This document shows, piece after piece, positions 1 to 7,989 of a stretch of DNA of 21,704 nucleotides; within the stretch, counting starts at the first letter, position 1; each line of letters begins with the position of its first letter. Position numbers and translations under genes: made by a program. A model generated the notes under the pieces. The model ran no database searches, was not told the origin of the DNA, and saw nothing but the letters and a program-made list of their open reading frames with translations. Origin of the DNA: Piscirickettsiaceae bacterium (lineage in GTDB: Bacteria > Pseudomonadota > Gammaproteobacteria > Nitrosococcales > Methylophagaceae). The stretch lies in NCBI GenBank assembly GCA_018646825.1, contig JABGUA010000233.1, positions 1 through 21,704 on the forward strand, read 5' to 3'.

Positions 1-62
1 AAAATAGCTTGGCGGCGAGACATTTTTAATTCCGCACGTGTTGGCTTTTCCTGTTCACTCAT
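1..62 (-). CDS. slmA: Start of a probable SlmA-like nucleoid occlusion TetR-family regulator (cut by window edge)
   Basis: Only the first 20 codons plus two bases are present: an ATG at 62 followed by a charged N-terminus ending in Ser-Arg-Arg-Gln-Ala-Ile. This resembles the short polar tail and the Arg-Arg-x-x-Ile-Leu entry into the first helix of SlmA proteins. The ATG follows the argB stop codon directly, with no base between. The name rests on this short match and on gene order: in many gammaproteobacteria slmA lies next to dut or argB. SlmA is a DNA-binding protein that blocks FtsZ assembly over the nucleoid. Another TetR-family regulator is possible because the helix-turn-helix lies outside the window. 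Confidence 0.5.
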   Translation of the reverse strand, partial: MSEQEKPTRAELKMSRRQAI

Positions 63-968
63 TTAATTCGTTTCACCTCCACGAATTAATGTTCCCACGC
101 CTTCATCAGTAAAGATTTCTAATAGCGCTGCATGTTGAACACGTCCATCAATAATATGTGCTGCCGACACCCCTGCATTGACTGCATCGAGTGCACAAGC
201 GATTTTAGGCAACATACCGCCGTAAATCACACCACTATCAATTAATTTATTCACCTGTTGGGCATCCAATCCCGTTAGTAAAACTCCCTCACTATCCAAT
301 AGACCTGCCGTGTTTGTTAATAAAATTAGCTTTTCAGCTTTCAATACTTCCGCAAGTTTACCAGCTACAAGGTCTGCATTGATATTGTACGATAGTCCAC
401 TATCGCCAACACCAATTGGCGCGATAACGGGGATGAAATCACTCTTCACTAGCATGTCAACGACACTGGTATCAATACTTTCAACCTGACCCACATGACC
501 TAAATCAACAATCTCCGATACATTAACGGCTGGGTCATCTGGCGAAATATGCAATTTCTTAGCACGAATCATCGCGCCATCTTTACCTGTTAAGCCTACA
601 GCTCGACCGCCATGGCTATTAATTAGGCTGACTATACTTTTGTTCACCTGGCCACCTAAAACCATTTCAACCATATCCATGGTTTCACTGTCAGTCACAC
701 GCATGCCTGCAACAAAACGACTTTCTTTTCCCACCCGTTCCAATAGGTTTCCGATTTGAGGACCGCCACCATGAACGATGATAGGGTTAATTCCTACAGC
801 TTTCATCAGTACGACATCACGGGCAAAACTATTTTTTAACTCCTCATCCACCATGGCGTTACCGCCATATTTGATGACCAATGTTTTACCGGAAAAACGT
901 TGGATATAAGGCAGTGCTTCTATGAGCACTTTTGCGATTTGAGGTGCCCGTTTTGTATTTAAACTCAT
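63..968 (-). CDS. argB: Acetylglutamate kinase (ArgB)
   Basis: Phosphorylates N-acetyl-L-glutamate with ATP, the second step of cyclic arginine synthesis, in the cytoplasm. The 301-residue protein aligns by eye along its whole length with the Pseudomonas enzyme, which is also 301 residues. Visible features are the phosphate-binding lysine in VIKYGGNAM (K33), the glycine loop VHGGGPQIG (65-73), RVTD (90-93), the nucleotide-side segment INADLVAGK (196-204), and GMLPK (251-255). The extra N-terminal helix (about residues 5-25) is typical of hexameric, arginine-inhibited enzymes, so feedback inhibition by arginine is likely. The start ATG lies 12 bases after the algC stop with no strong Shine-Dalgarno sequence, so coupling to algC is plausible. 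Confidence 0.97.
   Translation of the reverse strand: MSLNTKRAPQIAKVLIEALPYIQRFSGKTLVIKYGGNAMVDEELKNSFARDVVLMKAVGINPIIVHGGGPQIGNLLERVGKESRFVAGMRVTDSETMDMVEMVLGGQVNKSIVSLINSHGGRAVGLTGKDGAMIRAKKLHISPDDPAVNVSEIVDLGHVGQVESIDTSVVDMLVKSDFIPVIAPIGVGDSGLSYNINADLVAGKLAEVLKAEKLILLTNTAGLLDSEGVLLTGLDAQQVNKLIDSGVIYGGMLPKIACALDAVNAGVSAAHIIDGRVQHAALLEIFTDEGVGTLIRGGETN
73..80 (-). promoter_or_regulatory. Strong ribosome binding site for the slmA-like gene, inside the end of argB
   Basis: On the minus strand GGAGGTGA matches the complement of the 16S rRNA tail over eight bases. It ends 10 bases before the ATG at 62. It is the best Shine-Dalgarno sequence in this minus-strand cluster; most other genes here have weak ones. 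It supports the ATG at 62 as a real start rather than a chance codon after argB. Confidence 0.65.
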
Positions 969-980
969 GATAAGTGTCTT

Positions 981-3479
981 TTAGAAAAGCAGTGTAATGG
1001 TTGGTTTTACTTGCAACATTTGCTGCTTAAATTGTTGCTGTATTTCTTGTAGGCTTTCTTGTGTTTCTGCTTCGAAACGCAGTGTCAGACCTGGAACCGT
1101 ATTCGATGCCCGCACAAGCCCCCAACCAGAAGGGAAATCAGCTCTTAAGCCATCAATCGTTGAAATTTTAGCCCCTTGGAAGCTTGCTTCCGCAACAAAT
1201 TGTTGAATAAACTTCTGGCATTCTAGCTCTGCCATATCGACCATAATTTCTGGTGTACTTTCGCGGTTCGGAATAGCAGCAAAGATTTGTGTCGAATTAC
1301 GTTCTAATGGGTCTCGAGCCAATGACTCAAGTAACCGACAAGCACTATACATCGCATCGTCAAAACCATACCATCGATCATTAAAGAAAATATGACCGCT
1401 AAGCTCGCCAGCAAGTGGGGCACCCGTTTCTTGCATCTTATTCCTTATGACCGCATAACCCGATTGCCACATTAACGCTTCGCCACCCGCCCCTAAAATA
1501 GCATCCTCTAATAAGCTACTTGATTTCACATCATAAATCACTAATGAACCTGGTAATCGAGACAAGACATCTTGTGCAAACATGATCATTAAGCGATCTG
1601 CCCAGATAATATTGCCTTCGGCATCAACTGTCCCTAAACGATCACCATCACCATCAAACGCGATACCAAGTTCTGCACCTGATCGCCTTACTGCTAAAAT
1701 CAAATCTTGTAGGTTGGCCGGCTCGCTGGGGTTTGGGTGATGATTTGGAAACGATCCATCTACTTCACAATAAAGCTCAATCACTTCGCAACCTAAAGCC
1801 GTTAGTAATTGGGGTACGACAACACCAGCAACACCATTCCCACCGTCAACAACAACTTTTAATGGCCTAGTAAGATGTATATCTCCTTTCACTTGGGCAA
1901 TATAATCGTCAATAACATAGGCACCACTCACGCTACCTTGGCCAGTTCGAAGGTTACCTTGTAAAATTCGTTGGTAAAGCTGTTGTAGATTGGCACCAAA
2001 TACCGGTTTTCCAGCAATGGTGATTTTTAGTCCATTGTAATTAGCGGGATTGTGACTTCCCGTGACCATCACCCCTGAATGAGTATTTAAATGTTCACAA
2101 GCGAAGTAGACCAGCGGTGTTGGGACTTGACCAATATCAACAACTTCACAACCACTGGCAATAATACCTTCAATTAATGCTTCACTTAAGTCGCTGCTCG
2201 ATAGACGGCCATCCCGACCAACGACCAAACGAGATTGATCTTTATCTAGCGCTTCGCTACCGATAGCTTGCCCAATCGTTCTGACAACTTGTTTATTAAT
2301 TGTTTCGCCAACAATGCCGCGAATATCATAAGCTTTGAATATAGATGGCACAATGTCTATCGGCGCTTCTTTATCTACGACATCTAGTGGCTGAATTTCT
2401 AGGCTGTTTTCCACTGGCAAGGTAAACTCAAGCTCATTACTTTCAGGTTTAATCTCTGATACAGCATCACTACTCTCAAACTGGGGCTTGTTAGCCTCGC
2501 CCTTTTTTACTTTAGCAATTACTGGTAAAGTTTGGCCCAGCCGTTTAATTTCATCAGTAATCGTAACCATTTCTGGAATCACGGTTGGATATGTTGCCTT
2601 GAGCTGACTATTACTCAAGTCAGTCAATTGGTTTTTTAAAACATCTAAGTCATGTAATAAAACAAAACGGTGTGTGCGCTCTCTGAACAACCACATTAAT
2701 AAAACAAGAGAAAGTACGATGCCTAGCACGACAAGATATGCGCTAGATTTTGCAGCTTCTGCCGGCCAATACGCGAGGCGCCAATGGCTTTTTGCTAATG
2801 GCTTATTAAGTAACGGTTGTCCTTGACGCCATTGTCTGTCCCCTTGCGATGCTATAGCCGAGATGGTGTTTGTACCTTGCTGTAACTCGATATAACCTTC
2901 AGTACTAAATTCCGGCAACAGTAATTTCTGCACTACCTTCGCTGGCATCGTAATCGCCAAGATTCCCATCACTTTATTATTATTATCTTTAATACTTTGT
3001 GTCAGCAAAAGGTAAGCATCTTCTTGTGTCGTTTGCATAATGGCAACCGGTACACTGCCTTCTTTTTTGGCTAACCTCAAACTATTCAAGGTCGCAAAGG
3101 TAATGGGAATACATGCATCTGGATCTGGCTCATCGACACTGGCTTCAATCAAACACACCTGACTTGCTTGTGGGAATAGTCGCATCAATGCCCGCTGTTG
3201 CGATGCAATTAAACTCGGGTCTTGTCTCGCGATAATGGTTGCCAACTGAGGAGATTCCGCCACTGCTGCGATTTGCTTGTTATAACCTGCTATCTTATTT
3301 TCAATTGCACTATGAATGATGCCGGCAATATGACTTTGTTTTTGTGTTATGACTTTCTGATGTTGCTTTGAAATATATTGGTTTTGCCATAAAAATCCAG
3401 CAACGATAGCTAAACAACTCAAAAATATCACTAAAACCGCGATACTTGGGTTACCCATTAGCTTCGCTAAACTTTTCAT
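981..3479 (-). CDS. algC: Phosphomannomutase/phosphoglucomutase with membrane-anchored N-terminal sensor-like half (AlgC)
   Basis: Interconverts 1- and 6-phosphates of mannose and glucose for exopolysaccharide, LPS and sugar-nucleotide synthesis. The 832-residue protein has two halves. Residues 13-31 and 247-265 are hydrophobic membrane segments flanking about 215 residues predicted to be periplasmic, resembling the extracytoplasmic sensor domains of histidine kinases and diguanylate cyclases. A linker follows, and the alpha-D-phosphohexomutase begins near residue 378 with SIFKAYDIRG. The catalytic site is complete: phosphoserine motif TGSHNP (S475), metal loop DGDGDR (609-614), sugar loop GELSGH (691-696) and phosphate loop RASNTVP (790-796). 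Classical AlgC is about 463 residues, but long versions are known in pseudomonads. The ATG follows a double stop TAATAA ending dut, so translation is probably coupled. No start Met lies at the domain junction; a GTG at codon 377 is the only nearby candidate for a short form. Confidence 0.93.
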   Translation of the reverse strand: MKSLAKLMGNPSIAVLVIFLSCLAIVAGFLWQNQYISKQHQKVITQKQSHIAGIIHSAIENKIAGYNKQIAAVAESPQLATIIARQDPSLIASQQRALMRLFPQASQVCLIEASVDEPDPDACIPITFATLNSLRLAKKEGSVPVAIMQTTQEDAYLLLTQSIKDNNNKVMGILAITMPAKVVQKLLLPEFSTEGYIELQQGTNTISAIASQGDRQWRQGQPLLNKPLAKSHWRLAYWPAEAAKSSAYLVVLGIVLSLVLLMWLFRERTHRFVLLHDLDVLKNQLTDLSNSQLKATYPTVIPEMVTITDEIKRLGQTLPVIAKVKKGEANKPQFESSDAVSEIKPESNELEFTLPVENSLEIQPLDVVDKEAPIDIVPSIFKAYDIRGIVGETINKQVVRTIGQAIGSEALDKDQSRLVVGRDGRLSSSDLSEALIEGIIASGCEVVDIGQVPTPLVYFACEHLNTHSGVMVTGSHNPANYNGLKITIAGKPVFGANLQQLYQRILQGNLRTGQGSVSGAYVIDDYIAQVKGDIHLTRPLKVVVDGGNGVAGVVVPQLLTALGCEVIELYCEVDGSFPNHHPNPSEPANLQDLILAVRRSGAELGIAFDGDGDRLGTVDAEGNIIWADRLMIMFAQDVLSRLPGSLVIYDVKSSSLLEDAILGAGGEALMWQSGYAVIRNKMQETGAPLAGELSGHIFFNDRWYGFDDAMYSACRLLESLARDPLERNSTQIFAAIPNRESTPEIMVDMAELECQKFIQQFVAEASFQGAKISTIDGLRADFPSGWGLVRASNTVPGLTLRFEAETQESLQEIQQQFKQQMLQVKPTITLLF

Positions 3480-3482
3480 TTA

Positions 3483-3938
3483 TTACCGCCCAGTATGTCC
3501 AAAGCCACCATCACCACGTTCGGATAGTGAAAATGCATCAACATGTTCAAAATCAACTTGAGCCACGGGTACGAATACCATCTGTGCAATTCTATCGCCA
3601 ATATCTATATCGAAAGCTGTCTGTCCTCTATTCCAACAAGAAACAAAGAGTTGACCCTGGTAATCACTGTCTATTAATCCGACTAAGTTGCCTAAGACAA
3701 TACCGTGTTTATGACCTAAACCTGAACGAGGCAATATTACGGCTGCCAGAGAGGGGTCTCCGATATAAATCGCGATTCCTGTCGGAATAAGCACTGTTTC
3801 TTGTGGTGCGATAGTCATTTTTTCGTCAAGGCAGGCACGCAGATCTAGACCGGCGGACCCGGTCGTTGCATAACTGGGTAATTCAATCGAATCTCCCAAC
3901 CGTGGGTCCAGAATTTTAAGTTGAATTTTTTGCGTCAT
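3483..3938 (-). CDS. dut: Deoxyuridine 5'-triphosphate nucleotidohydrolase (dUTPase)
   Basis: Hydrolyses dUTP to dUMP and pyrophosphate, keeping uracil out of DNA and feeding thymidylate synthesis. The protein is a homotrimeric dUTPase of 151 residues, nearly the same length as E. coli Dut. All five family motifs are visible: AGLDLRA, PRSGLGHKHG, GLIDSDYQGQL, RIAQMVF and the C-terminal arm RGDGGFGHTGR. I chose the ATG at 3938; a TTG three codons upstream (3947) is in frame, but MTQKIQLKILDPR aligns with the E. coli N-terminus. The start lies inside the last codons of coaBC (23-base overlap) without a clear Shine-Dalgarno sequence, implying translational coupling. The coaBC-dut pairing is widespread in gammaproteobacteria. 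Confidence 0.96.
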   Translation of the reverse strand: MTQKIQLKILDPRLGDSIELPSYATTGSAGLDLRACLDEKMTIAPQETVLIPTGIAIYIGDPSLAAVILPRSGLGHKHGIVLGNLVGLIDSDYQGQLFVSCWNRGQTAFDIDIGDRIAQMVFVPVAQVDFEHVDAFSLSERGDGGFGHTGR

Positions 3939-5130
3939 AACGTTCAATAATATGTCTCATTAGATCTCTTGCCAAGTGGCTCTTTAATGCTTGTGGCAAT
4001 ATAGTCCCACCTTGGGGCCAAAATAACTGCAATGTATTTGTATCGACTGAAAAACCAAGACCTTTACCTACTTGATTTGCAGCAACCATATCTAGTTTTT
4101 TACGGGCCATTTTCTCTTTGGCATAATCAGCAATATTTTCTGTTTCTGCTGCAAAGCCAAGCATAAAAGGTTTCTGTTTTCTTTCGGCCACTGCGCCGAT
4201 AATGTCATTATTTTCCGTTAATGTAATGACACGTTGTTTTTCTGTCGTCTTTTTGAGTTTATGACTCTGATAATCCAATGGACGATAGTCAGCAACAGCA
4301 GCACAACCAACAAATATATCCATATGGTCTATTTTTTCGATAGCATCGTACATCTGTTGTGCTGTTTCAATATCTATTCTCTCTACACCCGATGGCGTTG
4401 GCAAATGTACTGGTCCCGCCACCAATATAACTTCAGCGCCAGCTTGAGCAGCAGCACTTGCAATGGCAAAACCCATTTTTCCAGAACTCCGATTACCAAT
4501 AAACCGCACTGGGTCAATAGGCTCATAGGTTGGCCCGGCCGTAATCACAAGCCGTTTCCCTGCCAGTTTTGGTGGTAAAACAAGGTGTGATAGTTCAGCT
4601 ACTATCCTTTCCGGCTCTAGCAGACGCCCTTCCCCTTGTTCGCCGCAGGCTTGATCACCACTATCGGGCCCCAAGATATGAATACCCCTTTCAGCCATTA
4701 TGGCTAAATTAACTTGTGTGGCTTTGTTAGACCACATCTTATTATTCATAGCTGGCGCTAGACCGATCGGCGCTGTTGTTGCCAAGCATAATGCTGATAA
4801 TAAATCTTGTGCTTTGCCTTGAGCTAAACTGGCTATGGTATTGGCACTTGCTGGCGCGATTAAGATCCAATCTGCCCAGCGCGCTAACTTAATATGCCCC
4901 ATCGCCGCTTCTTCATCAGCATCTAACAAGGTCATTGCCACTGGACTACCGCTCAAAGTTTGCATGGTGAGCGGCGTGATGAACTCACTGGCGCCTTGGG
5001 TCATAACCACTTTTACCTCTGCTCCCGCTTTCGTGCATAAACGAACGAGATCAGCTGCTTTATAGGCGGCAATACTGCCCGAGACTCCCAGCACAATTTT
5101 TTTGCCTGCTAAGGCTGACTGTGTTGTCAT
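3916..5130 (-). CDS. coaBC: Bifunctional phosphopantothenoylcysteine decarboxylase / phosphopantothenate-cysteine ligase
   Basis: Carries out two successive steps of coenzyme A synthesis: CTP-dependent joining of cysteine to phosphopantothenate (CoaB half) and FMN-dependent decarboxylation (CoaC half). The 404 residues match the usual length. In the CoaC half the nucleotide-binding GSIAAYK (17-23), active-site histidine H79 in GHIKLARW, FMN motif APASANT (92-98), substrate clamp PAMNNKMW (126-133) and flap cysteine C162 in ACGEQGEG are present. The CoaB half begins near 194 with ITAGPTYEPIDPVRF, then NRSSGKMG, AAVADYRP (277-284) and a KLKK lysine cluster (291-294). Both halves look active. 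Its ATG overlaps the yihY stop codon in an ATGA arrangement. Confidence 0.97.
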   Translation of the reverse strand: MTTQSALAGKKIVLGVSGSIAAYKAADLVRLCTKAGAEVKVVMTQGASEFITPLTMQTLSGSPVAMTLLDADEEAAMGHIKLARWADWILIAPASANTIASLAQGKAQDLLSALCLATTAPIGLAPAMNNKMWSNKATQVNLAIMAERGIHILGPDSGDQACGEQGEGRLLEPERIVAELSHLVLPPKLAGKRLVITAGPTYEPIDPVRFIGNRSSGKMGFAIASAAAQAGAEVILVAGPVHLPTPSGVERIDIETAQQMYDAIEKIDHMDIFVGCAAVADYRPLDYQSHKLKKTTEKQRVITLTENNDIIGAVAERKQKPFMLGFAAETENIADYAKEKMARKKLDMVAANQVGKGLGFSVDTNTLQLFWPQGGTILPQALKSHLARDLMRHIIERYDAKNST

Positions 5131-6455
5131 GTCTTATCTATTCCGGAGACGAGTTGACGCAAACTAACGTCTTGCAATGTCGATTGCTGTAGTTTTTCTA
5201 ATTCATCCAATAAACGGTTAGCATCACTCGCCACCGTCACAGCCATTTCTTGAGATTTTTGTGTAGTTCGCAGGCAAGTTAGAACCGAACTCACGCTAAT
5301 ATTAGCAATATCTTGCGCGGGTTGATAACGTAGCTCATCACCTTGCAGCTCAGCTAATAACCCACCTTGCTCTAATGTGTTTAGTAGATCTTGCAAGATG
5401 CTATTCGATAATGCCGTTTCAATTTCCAGCTCAGTGATCGTCAACGCCTGTTTTTGTTGATAAAATTGCAGTGCAATCCGCATCATTAAGCTCACACCGA
5501 CTTTTTCACGTAAACGTGGGCTTAATTCCTCACGTTCATCCTCACCATAACTAATCAAGTCGGGATTTTGTAAATAGAAAGCGACTTGTGAACCCGTGAG
5601 TAAAATAAACCAAGCTAAATAGAGCCAAATCATGAAGAAAAATAAAATAGCAAAGCTTGAATAAATCGCAGTGTAATTCGACGATGACGCCACAAAAGAA
5701 GCGAAGACAGTCCCCACAGCGACCCATAACACACCGGCCACTGTGGCACCTATCAATGCCGGCGTAAATCTAACATTGGTATTTGGAATAAATTTATATA
5801 AGAAGGTGAAAACCGTAATGATCATTAAATAGGGTAATAATTTCGTGACCGCCAGAATTAAAGTACCAAAAGGCTCCATCGCTTGAAGCGCCAACACGAC
5901 ATTATTATTAAGCACCGTCGCAGCAATTCCCATTGCAGCAACAACTAAAATTGGGCCAATCATAACGACACTGAGGTAGTCGGTGAATCTTCTGGCTAAT
6001 GTTCTGCCTCTCTTCACTCGCCACACAAAGTTAAACGCGTATTCAATCTTTTGTATCAAAGAAATGATGGTATAAAACAACATCGCAACACCTAGCGACC
6101 CAAGCACTCCTACTTTGACATTTTGAACAAAACCAATAATATTTGCTGCAATTTCAGGTCCTTGTGCACCTAAGGGTTCCAAAACCCCGAGTAAGAAGGG
6201 TTCTATTTGATTGTGGACACCAAATGCTTTTAAGACTGAAAAAGCCACCGCTATTAAGGGGACTAAGGACAATAATGTTGTAAATACCAAACTCATGGCG
6301 CGCAGGTTTAATTCGCCTTTTGCCAGTTCTCGAATGACAATATGCCCGACTCTTAAACTATTCAGAGCAATACGTAATAACGCACCTGATTGTTCGGCGG
6401 TTTCTTGCCAAAGCGTTACTTGAAAGAATTGTTTTATTTTGGTTATGAAGTCCAT
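5127..6455 (-). CDS. YihY/BrkB family (UPF0761) inner membrane protein with C-terminal winged-helix-like extension
   Basis: Multi-pass inner membrane protein of 442 residues, function not established. About six hydrophobic helices are visible, near residues 55-79, 115-135, 160-184, 196-220, 232-252 and 262-286, with family-typical stretches such as LVFTTLLSLVPLIAV and the Tyr/Ser-rich NYTAIYSSFAILFFFMIWLY. The family was once annotated as ribonuclease BN by mistake, so no nuclease role should be inferred. After the last helix come about 150 cytoplasmic residues absent from the roughly 290-residue E. coli YihY. They include a segment (about 325-385) reading like a small winged helix, common in the longer members of this family. 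It lies between nif3 and coaBC on the same strand, 46 bases after the nif3 stop, and overlaps coaBC by 4 bases. Confidence 0.85.
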   Translation of the reverse strand: MDFITKIKQFFQVTLWQETAEQSGALLRIALNSLRVGHIVIRELAKGELNLRAMSLVFTTLLSLVPLIAVAFSVLKAFGVHNQIEPFLLGVLEPLGAQGPEIAANIIGFVQNVKVGVLGSLGVAMLFYTIISLIQKIEYAFNFVWRVKRGRTLARRFTDYLSVVMIGPILVVAAMGIAATVLNNNVVLALQAMEPFGTLILAVTKLLPYLMIITVFTFLYKFIPNTNVRFTPALIGATVAGVLWVAVGTVFASFVASSSNYTAIYSSFAILFFFMIWLYLAWFILLTGSQVAFYLQNPDLISYGEDEREELSPRLREKVGVSLMMRIALQFYQQKQALTITELEIETALSNSILQDLLNTLEQGGLLAELQGDELRYQPAQDIANISVSSVLTCLRTTQKSQEMAVTVASDANRLLDELEKLQQSTLQDVSLRQLVSGIDKT

Positions 6456-6501
6456 TATGAGCTATTTCGTCAACTGTCTTACTTTAGTTATAGAGTCGTT
6501 A

Positions 6502-7260
6502 CTATACTGGATTATCAATATCAATAAATTGATGTGTGACACCAAACTGTGTCGCGAGGTGCTCGCCTAATGCCGCAACACCGTATCGCTCTGTCGCATG
6601 GTGGCCCGCTGCGAAATAATTAATGCCCAATTCCCGTGCCAGATGGGCCGTTTGTTCTGATATTTCGCCACTCAAATAAGCATCCAGTCCCAGCTCTGCC
6701 GCTTGTTCGATATAACCCTGCGCTGCCCCCGTACACCAACCTATGGTCGTCATTGGTCGATTATGTCCTTGAATGACCATAGGCTCCCGCCCTAACCTTT
6801 GTCTCAATTGGTCCGCGAACTCGGGCACTGTTTGTGGCACTGCGAAACAGCCACACATGCCAATAGCGGGGTCACCCGTCCCTGCTATTCTGCCGTCAAT
6901 TTCCAAGGATAGCTGCTCGGCCAACTGTGCGTTATTACCGAGTGTCGGATGTCCATCGAGCGGTAAATGGTAGGCAATTAAATTTATATCATTCAACAGT
7001 AATTGCTTAAGGCGGCGTTGTTTAATACCAATTACGCGTTGGTCTTCCCCTCGCCAAAAATAGCCATGATGGACGATGATCGTATCCGCTTGACATTCAA
7101 TCGCTGCATCAATCAATGCCTGACTTGCTGTTACGCCAGTGACGATGCTTTGAATATTCTCTGCACCCGCGACCTGTAAGCCATTAGGACAGTAATCATG
7201 GAACCTGACAGGCTCTAATATGGTCTCAATATAGGATAGACACTCTGTTCGCGTTATCAT
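6502..7260 (-). CDS. NIF3/YbgI family dinuclear metal-binding protein
   Basis: Member of the Nif3-like/GTP cyclohydrolase I type 2-like family, which forms hexameric toroids with a dinuclear metal site; the reaction is unsettled. The metal ligands known from E. coli YbgI are all recognisable: H64-H65 in IIVHHGYFW, D102 in HLPLDGH, and H220 and E224 in AAGHHATERYG. I chose the ATG at 7260 (252 residues; YbgI has 247) because MITRTECLSYIETIL matches the family N-terminus. The reading frame stays open to a TTG at 7317, but that stretch looks non-homologous and overlaps the divergent promoter region. It is the first gene of the minus-strand run leading to coaBC-dut-algC-argB. It ends in TAG, showing that amber is a normal stop here. 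Confidence 0.92.
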   Translation of the reverse strand: MITRTECLSYIETILEPVRFHDYCPNGLQVAGAENIQSIVTGVTASQALIDAAIECQADTIIVHHGYFWRGEDQRVIGIKQRRLKQLLLNDINLIAYHLPLDGHPTLGNNAQLAEQLSLEIDGRIAGTGDPAIGMCGCFAVPQTVPEFADQLRQRLGREPMVIQGHNRPMTTIGWCTGAAQGYIEQAAELGLDAYLSGEISEQTAHLARELGINYFAAGHHATERYGVAALGEHLATQFGVTHQFIDIDNPV

Positions 7261-7270
7261 AGTCACATCA

Positions 7271-7299
7271 TCGACAGCCAATAAAGTTGTCACTATAAC
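7271..7299 (+). promoter_or_regulatory. Sigma70-type promoter for the DUF4126 gene
   Basis: TCGACA (7271-7276) and TATAAC (7294-7299) each match the consensus at five of six positions and are 17 bases apart, the optimal spacing. Transcription would begin near 7306, giving a leader of about 12 bases before the ATG at 7318. It lies in the 57-base gap between the divergent nif3-family and DUF4126 genes. I find no equally good promoter pointing the other way. Confidence 0.55.
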
Positions 7300-7317
7300 A
7301 AAACTGAGCACAAGCAA

Positions 7318-7989
7318 ATGGAAGTAGCGAGTATTATTGCGCTCAGCATGGGCGCTGCTTGGGCAAGTGGCATCAACCTGTACGCCACTTTATTCATGCT
7401 CGGGTATATGGCATCGACAGGTAATATCACCCTCCCTGCAGAACTAGAAGTGCTTACCAACCCAATGGTGATGACGGCTGCAGGCTTTATGTATTGCGTT
7501 GAGTTTTTTGCTGACAAAATCCCTGGGGTTGATTCGGCTTGGGATTCTATCCATACCTTCATTCGCATTCCCGCTGGTGCCATGCTGGCTTCTAGTGCTA
7601 TTGGCGATGTCACACCCGCTATCGAATTAACAACTGCTTTGTTGGGTGGCGCTTTAGCTGCTGGGACACATACCACTAAAGCCGGAACACGCTTATTGAT
7701 CAATACATCGCCTGAGCCTGTCAGCAACTGGACAGCCTCTATCACTGAGGATCTAATTGTGATCGGTGGTTTGTGGACTGCGTTGAATCACCCTGTGCTC
7801 TTTATTATTGGTTTAATCATTTTTATCTTATTCATGATTTGGGTCTTACCCAGACTATGGCGGATTATTAAATTCTTATTCCGTCGTATTGGTAGCTGGT
7901 TGGGCTTCTGTGAACCACCAGCTCCGCTGACAAAAAACACAGGTAAATCTATTATCAGTTCAGGACAGGATGCGGATTTTAGCCCCTAA
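7318..7989 (+). CDS. DUF4126 family membrane protein
   Basis: Predicted inner membrane protein of 223 residues. The N-terminus (IALSMGAAWASGINLYATLFMLGYM) is typical of the DUF4126 family: a first membrane segment with the Ala/Gly-Trp-Ala-Ser-Gly-x-Asn-Leu-Tyr signature. Further features are FFADKIPGVDSAWDSIHTFIRIPAG (about residues 63-87), an alanine/glycine-rich helix near 103-117, and two hydrophobic helices near 143-185, followed by a basic then polar cytoplasmic tail. The function is unknown and no enzymatic motif is visible. It is divergent from the nif3-family gene. Its last 11 bases overlap the end of cheR on the other strand, tail to tail. Confidence 0.83.
   Translation: MEVASIIALSMGAAWASGINLYATLFMLGYMASTGNITLPAELEVLTNPMVMTAAGFMYCVEFFADKIPGVDSAWDSIHTFIRIPAGAMLASSAIGDVTPAIELTTALLGGALAAGTHTTKAGTRLLINTSPEPVSNWTASITEDLIVIGGLWTALNHPVLFIIGLIIFILFMIWVLPRLWRIIKFLFRRIGSWLGFCEPPAPLTKNTGKSIISSGQDADFSP

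Noticed and set aside
3446..3790. 114-codon open frame opposite dut
   Set aside because: Lies wholly over dut and the algC start, which have unmistakable family motifs; its composition looks random.
7293..7745. 150-codon open frame antisense to the DUF4126 gene
   Set aside because: No homology is recognised. The sense-strand frame has clear family sequence and membrane segments, so this is a shadow of it.
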